Assembly: GCA_023105745.1 (NCBI GenBank)
Contig: JALGQZ010000009.1
Location: 17,346,564 to 17,410,563, forward strand
DNA length: 64,000 nucleotides
Source: Austropuccinia psidii
Lineage: Eukaryota; Basidiomycota; Pucciniomycetes; Pucciniales; Sphaerophragmiaceae
Direction: 5' to 3'
In this document: positions 50,056 to 59,345 of the stretch, one piece after another
Layout: each line of letters starts with the position of its first letter
Numbering within the stretch: position 1 is the first letter of the stretch
The notes under the pieces: generated by a model
What the model was told of the DNA's origin: nothing
What the model saw: the letters and a program-made list of their open reading frames with translations, nothing else
The model's database searches: none
Program-made: the position numbers and the translations under genes

Positions 50056-50882
50056 AAGGGGGTAGATGACGAAACTATTAGAAAAAATTGATGTGTTTAA
50101 AAAATAGAGGTCGAAAAATGATTTTTGGTGGAATATAGATTGATATGAATAGTTTAAAAGTCTTGTAATAATGATGGAATTTATATATTTTGTGAAAGAG
50201 GAACACCTTTCCAATTCTTTCACACTGATATTGGCAACTTGTGGTTAGAGTGAGAATGATTTTGCAATAGAATTTTTGAGAAAATTCTCATTATTCATGA
50301 TTTGAATTAAGAGTTATTGGGTCTTTTCAATTGAATCAACCAACATATGGATATCAAAAAAGAATCATAATAGAATGGATTGTGGGATAAAAGTGTATTC
50401 CAAGGGAAGCTTTTGTTTGAGTCTTTCCGGGAACAATCAAAGATAGATTTCTGAACACAGCAAAATACACTTGAAACATTTTCAAAGTATTCAAATAGCT
50501 GTATATATTTCTCAAATGGATCATTGATCGATGTGGCAACTCCAAACAGGAAGATGAATTTGGTGACAGGTGTACAATTTCAGTCTAATCATAGCTCTCA
50601 TTAGGTTTCAGTCTGTGAGGGGAACAAATACAAAGCTCCCCTCAGGTCTTGTTATGTGTGGTACTATTTTGCATTCTGTATTCTCATATGAATTAGAAGC
50701 TTCTAGACCAAAAAATTCAATAACCACATTCTGGCCCTCTTTGTCGCCTCATTGAGTTTATAAAAGGGATTCTCATTTTAATTTGTAGCCTAGAGCTACA
50801 ACCCTTTCTTATAGCTTCCTAAAAATACTTCACTTCCAAGCACATATACTATCTTTATCTACTATTAGTCGTTTTTGTCTCT
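50056..50882. promoter_or_regulatory. divergent intergenic region between the MULE gene and its neighbour
   Basis: The two genes are transcribed away from each other across 827 bp. On the plus strand TATAAAAG at 50,759-50,766 lies about 118 bp before the ATG at 50,883 and could be a TATA box. No equivalent is obvious for the minus-strand gene. No gene lies in between; the frame 50,545-50,354 (minus) has no recognisable features. Confidence 0.4.
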
Positions 50883-52879
50883 ATGGAGGCCAATACTACT
50901 AACACCTCTGATATGGGTCCTCAAAAGCAATTCAATTCTCCCGAATCTTTTGATATGGAGTGCTCATCAAGTGAAAGTATCATTGCCATTAGTACAGCCA
51001 TCCCAAATCCACCTCCAGCATTGCCAGAAGGTATGTTTTTTGAATGGAATTTACTTCTGAACAAATCAGTCTTATCAGTATCTCAATTAATCAGAAATAA
51101 TGCACGAAAGCAACATAGAGGCACCCCATGCTCATTGGGCTTCTTCCACCGAAATATCTACTGGGGTGCTTTTTGGGGCTGAAATAGAAGTGATTACAAA
51201 GGAACAGTTCTTGAACAATTCATCACAAATAGCCCCAAGATTAGAAGTAATGTCCAAAGATGCACTTATTCCTCAATATGTACAAGAGAAGCTCCAGGAG
51301 GCTAGAGAACTGCTGGTTGCTGATATTGATCATATGTATAAAAGATTGTTATCTCATATATTTCAAATTCCACCCTAATATCTTGGAATTATAACTGTAG
51401 GGGTCAAATCGGGAAGTACACTACCTCCCAAATCACATGTTAAAATTGGTACAATGACAAACATTTCTTCAAAAAGGAAGTTTAAACCTTCAAAGAATCA
51501 AGCAAAAAAGAAAATTTGCCGAACTTTTCAATTGGCCCCTGAAGTTGATGAGGGGAAATCAGGGGGTCTTTGTCCTTCTGCTAATGAAAGTAATAATGGA
51601 CATCCAATAAACACCACAAATGATCACCCTGTTGAAATTCCTGACATTGGAGGTGTAACCAATCATCATGAAAACATTGTTCCAAGTCCAATTCTTTACA
51701 CTCAGGAAGCAACTACTATTCCCAATGAAAATATTGGTACATAAACTCAAAGAACAGTGGCTGAGGATGAAATTGTATTGACCCAAACAAATTCTGACCC
51801 ATCAATGGATTCGGCTGCTTGTTCACTAACTCTAACTCCAAGTCCTTCATGCATGAAAATTATATTGGAAAATGAAAACAAATTTGATTACATTTTAATG
51901 TCATATCATGTATTCAAAAGGGAAGATTGGATCAAATTTAATTCACTCATTCGAATGGCCTTCATGAAGCGAAAATCACTTGTTCCAAAGGATGAATTTC
52001 CAACCAAGCTCCAATGTGGGATTCGCTACAAGAGTGGTAGGGAAATTAGAATGAAAGAGTGGCTTGAAGAGCTCCATGAAGCTGGCAAACAGGTTTTCAG
52101 AAATATATATATTGGTATCTCACTAATCTCATTTTTTCATAGGCTTAGATTTGTTTTCACCAATATCTGAGGAGCCATTAATCTATGAGAAAATTTGTAA
52201 TATGTCATTATTTCAAAGTGACATGTCCATACTGGCAGGTTTACCCAAGAGGCTCCATGCACTGTATCTATTGGTGCACAATTCTGTTCAACAAGGTCAA
52301 CACCAAAAGCGGCAAGTTGCCAACATTTTATTTGAAGCCATTGCACTTGATATGGATTATCAGAACCCTCCGGTTACATTCAATCTTTCTGATTCAGCTC
52401 CCAGTGATTCTTTGTCTGTGGAAATTAGTGCTATGCGATATTTGGGCTCATGTTTGAGTGTCAACAAGGTTCAACTTGTTCCACAAAGCAATGAAGGTCA
52501 AGAAGGTACTAGTATCACATCAAAGGGAATTTTAACACCAGCTTTGACTGGCTTGGTCGATAATCTCCTCCAGCTAATGATTGCATTAAATTGGGTGCAG
52601 GCGCATACTAAGGTTGATTCCAAAACTACTCAGAAAATTGGAAAGCGCTTGTTCAAGAGAGGAGTGGATCCTTTGCAAGCGTTGGTGACCATTCAAGATC
52701 AGATGAAGGCTGGAAGGCCATGCTACAATCTGATTGCAGCATTCCTTACAGGGGGTGTACGTGGACTTCTGGTGTGCTCAGCTGATTACTGCATTAGTTC
52801 AGCAAAAGGGACCCTTCAGCTTCTGGAAATCACATCCATGCTCAAGAGAAAAGAATCCTTTCCAGATGAAGATATTTGA
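50883..52879 (+). pseudogene. unrecognised gene divergent from the MULE transposase
   Basis: Start ATG at 50,883 (M-E-A-N-T-T-N-T). A GT-AG intron at 51,031-51,094 (64 nt, CTGAAC branch-like) joins 'LPE' to 'EIMHESN' in phase. The frame then runs to about 52,115 with two in-frame TAA codons (51,376-51,378 and 51,742-51,744). The next junction is unclear: the phase would need a 28-nt intron ending TTTCATAG at 52,142. The last part, 52,143-52,879, is open for about 240 codons and looks alpha-helical (LPKRLHALYLLVHNSV; LTPALTGLVDNLLQLMIALN; QKIGKRLFKRGVDPLQAL). I recognise no domain. The N-terminal third is low-complexity and acidic to polar. Its position suggests an accessory protein of the MULE, but it could be an unrelated repeat gene. 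Confidence 0.5.
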
Positions 52880-53044
52880 AAGTGCACAAATAGGGTGGTT
52901 GGCGAGGCGCCTACTTGCGCTCCAACAATGGTGCCTGGGTACCCATACCCTAACCTCTTGCCACCATCCCCAGATTAGGTTTGGCAAGAGGGCGCAAGGC
53001 TGTGCTGTGTATCAGATAGTTTTTTCTCCACTTCGCTTGCCCCA

Positions 53045-53265
53045 TTTTCTATTTCTTTTGTTTTTTTATCTCGCCCTTTTTTATTTTTCGATTCATAAAA
53101 AAATACGCTTTATTTTTTCTCCTTCCTCCTTTATTCCTCATTGTTTCCCATTTTATTCGTCATTTCTCTTCCTGACTGGTCTCCTGGTTTTCTATTTCTT
53201 TTATTTTTTTATCTTGCCCTTTTTTCTTTTTTGTTTCATAAAAAATTACTCTTTATTTTTTCTCC
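53045..53265. repeat. two 78-bp direct repeats in the hAT 5' region
   Basis: 53,045-53,122 and 53,188-53,265 both read TTTTCTATTTCTTTT...ATCT(C/T)GCCCTTTTTT... and end TATTTTTTCTCC. They are T-rich and non-coding, upstream of the transposase start. Confidence 0.75.
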
Positions 53266-53334
53266 TGACTTATGAATGAAGGCCACTGGATAAAGCCTCT
53301 ATCTTATCATGGTCCTTGATGGACTTGTTTCTTG

Positions 53335-55598
53335 ATGTCACAAGATTTTGCTCAAAAAAATGCTCGCCGACGTAAAGCAAAATGTACACATTGCCAGAAT
53401 ATATTTCCTCAAGCAAGACCTCACCATCTCCTAGCAAATATCAAAGACAGCTGCCAATTGATTTCACTCACCCAGAAGTCCAATTACCTTCAATCTGTAC
53501 TGAATAGCTCAATTACATCTGACTCCGAAATTGAAGTCATGGAAATGGATAATGATGTTGACTCAACAATCGCAAGTGGCACACACTTGCAAACACTGTC
53601 CCTCAAAATTACCATACCAAGCAAGAGGTCACATTCAGAAGTTTCTTCTGCCGCCTCATACTTCCGACCAATTTCAAAAGAAAAAACATCCCACTTACAT
53701 GAACTATTACTCAAGGCCCTTATTACTTCAAACATCCCGTTTAGATTTGTTGAGAACCCCTTCTTCCAACAGTTCCAAGAGGAACTAGTGCAATCACCAT
53801 TTAATTTACTTAATCGATTTGAAATCTCCAATAACATCCTACCCCAGATGCATGCAAAGCATGAGCTCTCACTCATGAGATACTTGAATAATCAAGACAA
53901 TCTTACTCTATCCCTAGATGGTTGGACTGACGTATCTGGAAATAGCATTTAGGCCATGCTACTCTTACGTGGGCAATACTTCAAGAGATTCGTAGAGATA
54001 CTAGACCTCAACTGCGTTCAACATACCTCCGATAACATTCTAAAAGCCATTAAACAAGTCATCAAGGACAAGAATATTCTTCCTGAAAAGATTTCAGCGG
54101 TTGTTACTGATTCACCTTCAGTAACGGTAAAATTTCAGGTTTGTTTTTTTTGATTGTTTTGTAAATATGACATCAAAATAACATGTTTTTCAGCTTTCTT
54201 AAACAGGCCCTCATTCAAAAAGAATTCCCCCACATACAGAAAATATTTTGTATATAACATATTCTCAATCTTGTTGCCAAGAATATGGTATCACACCCAT
54301 CAATAGCCAACACCGTCAAGAATAATCAATCACTGGTCAACTTCTTCAGTTCGTCAATTTTTTGGAGCAAACAACTCCACCTCTGGGCCAAAGAAAACAA
54401 TGTGCAACATGGTTTGTCTAGCTTCTGTGAAATGTTATGGTATTCCATGGCCAAGGTCTACATTGGTGTGCAACAGCATGAAGAAGGCTTTTAAAAGTGC
54501 CTATCAATGAGTAACAATCTATCAGTTGATACACCGACAATAACGAAATCAGTAGTCAACATCATACAAAATCATGATCACTTTACTTCAAATCAGGTCC
54601 TTGTTTCCTTACTTAAGCCAGTCGTTGACAGTCTTGCACGACTAGAACAGGCAAAAACCTGCCTTTCAGATATCTGGAAGGAGCTCATAGCAATATATCT
54701 TGAAATCAAATCAATCGATGTTTATCAACGATATGAGCCATTTAAGCAGCACTGCATCAACATTTTACATCAGCGAGCAAGAGCCGTCGATAATGTTTTG
54801 TACATTGTTGCCTTTTTCTTACATCCATTGTACTGCAAGATAGCTGTTTCCCGCAAGCACTCCTTGGACAACATAACCATGATGATCCTGCAACTGGCCA
54901 AAGACTGGAAATTTCTACGGAGTGATGCCGAAATGATATCAACTCAAGTCTTACACTTTTATAATGGACATTATCCATACAATACCATGATCGCAGGTGG
55001 GCACTTTTTTGTTTTTATAGCTTTAAATGGGTTACTGATATTATGATTTCCTTTTAGGTAATAAATCAGATATGAGACTTCTGGACTATTGGATGAGAGT
55101 ACCAGACATCAAAGAATTGCAAGCCTTGAAGAAATTAGCAATCAAAGTGGATGAGATTGTCCCACATGCAGCTGGTGTTGAGGGGCTATTTTCGATGATG
55201 TCAGCGATTAAAACGAAATCGCAAAATCCAATGCATCCATCAGTGCTGAAAATGATCAGCCAAATAAAACTGGGAATTCTCCACTCTCAAACCTCTTGTA
55301 ACAAGCGACAAACTCAAATCTCAAAAAGGAGTGACCCCTTTAGTTCAGCCACTGAGTATGATCGGATGACTGGATATGATGCATTTGATACCACCGCCAA
55401 CCTGGAAGATTTTGCAGAAGGCGTCTTTGGGTTTGAGGAGGACCCACTCCCTTCATGGAAACCTTATTTGACTTTGACCTTTTGGAACAATCCACTGCAG
55501 GCAATGAGGCAAATGTCAATGATATGATCAATCCTCATTATGATGATGGAGAATGGGATCCAGCCCAAGTTTTCTCCAAGAACAGAGAAGCACGATAA
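53335..55598 (+). pseudogene. hAT transposase, recently disabled
   Basis: Start ATG at 53,335 (M-S-Q-D-F-A-Q-K-N). A BED-type zinc finger lies near residues 14-40 (CTHC...HHLL...C). The RNase H-like catalytic blocks LTLSLDGWTDVSG and AVVTDSPSV keep both Asp. Two introns splice in phase: 54,139-54,206 (68 nt) and 54,997-55,057 (61 nt, TTACTGAT branch-like). The C-terminal hAT dimerisation block includes IVPHAAGVEGLFSMMSAIK. Defects are TAG at 53,950-53,952, TAA in the CI.HILNL block (about 54,255), TAA at 54,492-54,494 and a frameshift near 55,470 before the end ...VFSKNREAR at 55,598. It would excise and reinsert the element in the nucleus if intact. Confidence 0.85.
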
Positions 55599-55831
55599 GT
55601 ATTGTGCTAGTAGAGTTTGATTTCTTATTTTCTAATTATTTGAATATTGTATGTTATGAATGTCTTTGCTTGTGTTATCCCAAGAAATGAATAGCGCCTT
55701 TTGTTTGCCCCTTAAAATGTCGCCATGGGCGCCATGTGTGCCATCTGCCATTGGTGAGAGATCTGGTGTGTTTTTGTGCGCCAGTGTGTGCCACCCCTTT
55801 TTTGAGTGTCGCCAACCACCCTACGCACAAA

Positions 55832-56257
55832 CAAGTATATATGTGAAATCCTTCATCTTCACCAATTTGCCCAAGCAAATACTGCCTTGCAGAATATTTA
55901 GCATTGGATTTTAGTGAGGCATGGCAAAAAAACACCCTTTGGAGTCTAATTTAATCATGAACTTACCTAAAAAGGTTGGTATTGACAAAGAAATTCAAAA
56001 GGTGTAGTAGAGTGTGCGTGTGTCATATTACTTATTATTACCTGTGACCGGAAATTCATCACTATTGAGTGCAGAATATGCTTACTGTGCGGAGTCATGA
56101 CTTTGAACAGCTTTGTGCCAAGTGGCTTATAAGATTATACAATGTTCTTTTTTCAACTGAGTTCAAAAAAAGTCATGGGTAACAAGTTGATGCCACAATT
56201 ATCACAATAGAGAATAATTGTGCTTATGGGAATTTAGTGTAAAAAGAGAAAAATATG
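55832..56257. other. spacer between hAT and SINE-like sequence
   Basis: No gene recognised. Around 55,880-55,940 lies the candidate right terminal repeat of the MULE composite (GAGGCATGGCAAAA), the possible partner of 46,596-46,680. Confidence 0.4.
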
Positions 56258-56469
56258 AGAGCAGTGATGCCAGGGACCTTCTGAGGGGCTTGAACCCACA
56301 GAGCCTACCTGTTCCACCAAGGAAGAATGAGTTGGATTTGGTTTGCCAAAGCTATTGTCACCAACCACCCAGATTCACAACCCAGGTGCCCCCAGGTGAG
56401 TCTGGCCAGCGCCCAGGATTGAACATGCTACCTCTCAACCAGTTTGAGAGGCAGATGCTCTAACCATTA
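56258..56469 (-). mobile_element. tRNA-like SINE, truncated by the CACTA element
   Basis: On the minus strand the sequence has an A-box-like TGGTTAGAGC (56,466-56,457) and a B-box-like GTTCAATCC (56,424-56,416) at tRNA spacing. Between them is a CCTCTCAA/TTGAGAGG stem where the anticodon arm would be. A second B-box-like GGGTTCAAGCCC lies at 56,297-56,286. The anticodon arm has too small a loop for a working tRNA. The region is clearly less AT-rich than its surroundings. The 5' start of the unit is cut at 56,470; its continuation appears after the right end of the CACTA element at about 62,744-62,790. Confidence 0.5.
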
Positions 56470-57002
56470 CACTGTATGCAAAATGAGGTTGTATTTTTGT
56501 AAACCACGAACAGTTTTTTTATCTTGAAAGTTTCTTGGTAAACCTTAATTACAACACTGATGTTATTTCCTGAAGTAGCACAGTCCTTTCAGTTTTTGTT
56601 AGGGTTTGTTGTTCTGTACTGTACTTTTGCACCTGTGCGCACAAAAGCCCAGAAAGCTTTTTTATCCCTGTACCGTCTTATACCAGCTGAGAAGATTATC
56701 ACTATCATTGAACCTTTTAATCTTTCACTTACCACAAAATCTTCTCGCATTCATGAATTACAACAATGGAAATTCAGATTTCCCTTATTCTAGAAGAATC
56801 CATTAATTTCTTTGCACAGCAATTTTCACTACAACAAACGATTCCTTTTTAATTGATTTTTTCATTCGAATACCTTGATTATGTTACCCTATTGTTGAAT
56901 AAACACCCTTTCAACTTTCAAAATACTCATTTTGATTGATAACTGGCTGAGTAGGGTCAAATTTCTTATTTTATTCCATCACTTTTTATTTGATAATTCA
57001 AA

Positions 57003-58964
57003 ATGGTTCTCCGCAGCCTTATCTCTTTATTTTCAAAACGTGATTATGTTATGATCAGTAAGATCTATTTCCTTCTTACACTCCTCTTTTCAACTATGAA
57101 TCGAAATACCCAATCCCCTCCATCCCAATCGATTCCTACTACAAACAATTTGTTAGACCCTATGATTGTCACAGAGCTTCAAAACTCTGTTTTGCACAAA
57201 GACGAAGTCATTTCCCAGCTCCTCAATAGGGTTCAGGCCATGGAACTACAGATTCAAAATCATACCTCAACCAAGAAGAAGGCTCATTCGAAAAAAGGAA
57301 CTTCAACAAGAAACACTTCTTATCATTTTTCAAAGAATCAAGGAGAGAAGGAACACTCACAATTTCAATCACCAAAATCTAGGAGTTTCTCTTTGGATCA
57401 AAAAGCAAAAATAAGGAAAATTGTTCGCAAGAAAAATTCAGACTCATCATCAAGGAAAAGCCCACTTCAAATGGTCGGAAATGATTATCCAGCAGGATAT
57501 GAGCATACAAAAGTATGTCTTCCAAATTTTTGTGAATTAATATCATTTTTACTTATCTGGATTATTTTTAGGATGCGTTTTATATACACATAAAGCTTCT
57601 ATGGGGTCTAATTGAAAAAAACGCAGTTCCATCTGCTCCCGATCCTTCACAATTGAACGAGTTTTATCAATGTTTCTCCACCCCTGACCAAATCGAATCT
57701 GCTTTAGCAAACAATGGACCTGCATTAGTACCAGTTGATACAGTTCAAACCCTTCGTAATGCTCATCAGAAACGTACAAAAGTTGGAAAGTATTTCATAC
57801 ATCTCTCTGAATTCTCAATTATCTATGTTCGTAGCTCTTTGTCTAAATTAGGAATTCGAACATGGGCACCAAACCTCTATGAGCAACCTGACTCATTGTA
57901 TAATGAAGCCTGCCGCATCAGTGCCTTGAAGACTTTCCGACAGCTTGTTGTTGGTGGTACTTACCAGTTCATGAATGTCAACCAAAGCTACATCAATGAC
58001 CTGGGTCTCTTGACAAAATCGTATGACCACTATGTTCATTTCTACTTCTATAACATATTCAGCAAGGAGCAAGTAGAAAATGGAAAGCATCGCAAAGATA
58101 ATGACAGAAGAGCATTGCAAGAATCACGCACAAAAGTAAGTGCAAGCCAAAAGGTCAATCAAATAATGTGATTATCATGGTATTAACACAATATTGCAGC
58201 TTCGTGACTTACGGTATAGATTTGCCATCAGCCAAAACTTTCCAAAACGGTACATTAGAGTCTTGAAGCCCATTCAGGCCCATAGCAATGAGGAGTATGT
58301 TGAAAGCAAGGAAGTCTATGTTGTTAGAAAGCTTCCTTTCCGATCTCAATCAGCAAACACTTTCATACGCAAGCTTGATGAAGCTATCAAAAAGACACAC
58401 GCTGCTGATGGAAGGCATTCTAAAAGAAGACATCGGATACGAATCAAAAATCCACCTATTACGTTATTTCCAAAAGCTCCAAAGGGATTACCACTTGATT
58501 TCTATGATGTCGAATGGTTTAACTCTAAGCTTCCAGCTCAGCGCAAAAATCTAGCCGATGTGGGTTCCATTGCCTTTTTAAGAGATCCAACAGCCTCACT
58601 TGAATTTAAATCACCAGATGAGAAGATGGGTGATTCAAAATTTACAGACAAAAACTGGGATTATGCCACAAAGGATTACGATTTAAATTTTTTAGTCTCA
58701 GTAGAATACGACTCATATGACGAATCAAGTGAGGGAACAGAATCCGATTATGGTGAAAGTATTGAGATGGAAACTTCTGATGAGGAGGAGGAGGAATATG
58801 GTAATCCGGATAATGAAAATGACAAGATGGAAAGTGTAAAGGGGAAGGCTAGAGAAACTTACAGCGAATACGATGAAGATGAAGAAGCTATGGAAATTGA
58901 AACATCTGGACGAGCAGGATATTACGGTGGACTAACAGAAGAAGAGTGGGACCAATGGCAGTGA
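57003..58964 (+). CDS. companion gene of the CACTA element, function unknown
   Basis: Three exons, 57,003-57,512, 57,572-58,135 and 58,200-58,964, joined by GT-AG introns of 59 and 64 nt, both phase 0, giving 612 residues. A second ATG at 57,096 (M-N-R-N-T-Q-S-P) may be the true start, because the 31 residues before it are hydrophobic and look like leader. The N-terminal part has a short leucine-rich helix (ELQNSVLHKDEVISQLLNRVQAM) and a basic Ser/Lys region. The centre has a YEHTKDAFYIHIKLLWGL block and aromatic-rich helices (RISALKTFRQL). The C-terminus is very acidic (residues about 525-600, Asp/Glu runs) and ends in GGLTEEEWDQWQ. I recognise no catalytic motif. By position it is the second protein of the element; a role like the DNA-binding TnpA of plant CACTA elements is only a guess. 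Confidence 0.7.
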
Positions 58965-59345
58965 GAATCAATGTTTATGTATTTTGACTGCTTGAATGGT
59001 GTGTATATTGTTTCTTGTGAAGAATTTTTTTCTTTTGAAACGTTGTAAATATTTTTGCTGTCATGAATCTTAGAAAAGGTCCTATTTAAAAAAATGAAAA
59101 ATCTTAGCTTTGTTTTTTGTGCTACTGTTCTATTGGAAAATATCATCAAAACAATTTCAACTTTCAATAAATGAGTCTCCTTTAGGGAAAAGTAAGATCA
59201 ATCCTTAATTAAGCAGCTCGATTTCCATTCTATGTGAATTAAAGCGCTTTGGTATGCTCATGCAGTTGAAAAAACATAAAAACCTGTATTTTCTAATCAA
59301 TATTTAAATGAAACAAGAAATTCGATGAATAAAAAAACATTTGTA
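58965..59345. other. shared 3' region of the two convergent CACTA genes
   Basis: 381 bp between the stop codons of the convergent genes, AT-rich. AATAAA-like words occur (for example CAATAAATGAG near 59,165 on the plus strand) and could serve as polyadenylation signals. No gene. Confidence 0.5.

Larger units (their letters stand above)
52883..55831 (+). mobile_element. hAT DNA transposon (52,891-55,823) with 8-bp duplication
   Basis: The terminal inverted repeats are TAGGGTGGTTGGCGA (52,891-52,905) and TCGCCAACCACCCTA (55,809-55,823), perfect over 15 bp. The flanks TGCACAAA (52,883-52,890) and CGCACAAA (55,824-55,831) match at 7 of 8 bases, the 8-bp duplication typical of hAT. The interior holds a hAT transposase gene in the same orientation. 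The insertion lies four bases after the stop codon of the upstream unrecognised gene, in its presumed 3' UTR. Confidence 0.92.

Noticed and set aside
51376..51400. An intron that would remove the first in-frame stop of the unknown gene (GTATAA...CTGTAG)
   Set aside because: Splicing there shifts the phase and meets a stop soon after, so the stop is taken as real.
52734..53279. Frame 52,734-53,279 plus as a membrane protein
   Set aside because: Its hydrophobic Phe/Leu-rich tail comes from T-rich non-coding DNA of the hAT 5' region, and it crosses the hAT boundary.
56380..56480. A functional tRNA gene on the minus strand
   Set aside because: A- and B-box-like words are present, but the anticodon arm forms an 8-bp stem with a loop too small for a tRNA, the T-arm does not pair, and the 5' end is cut by the CACTA element.
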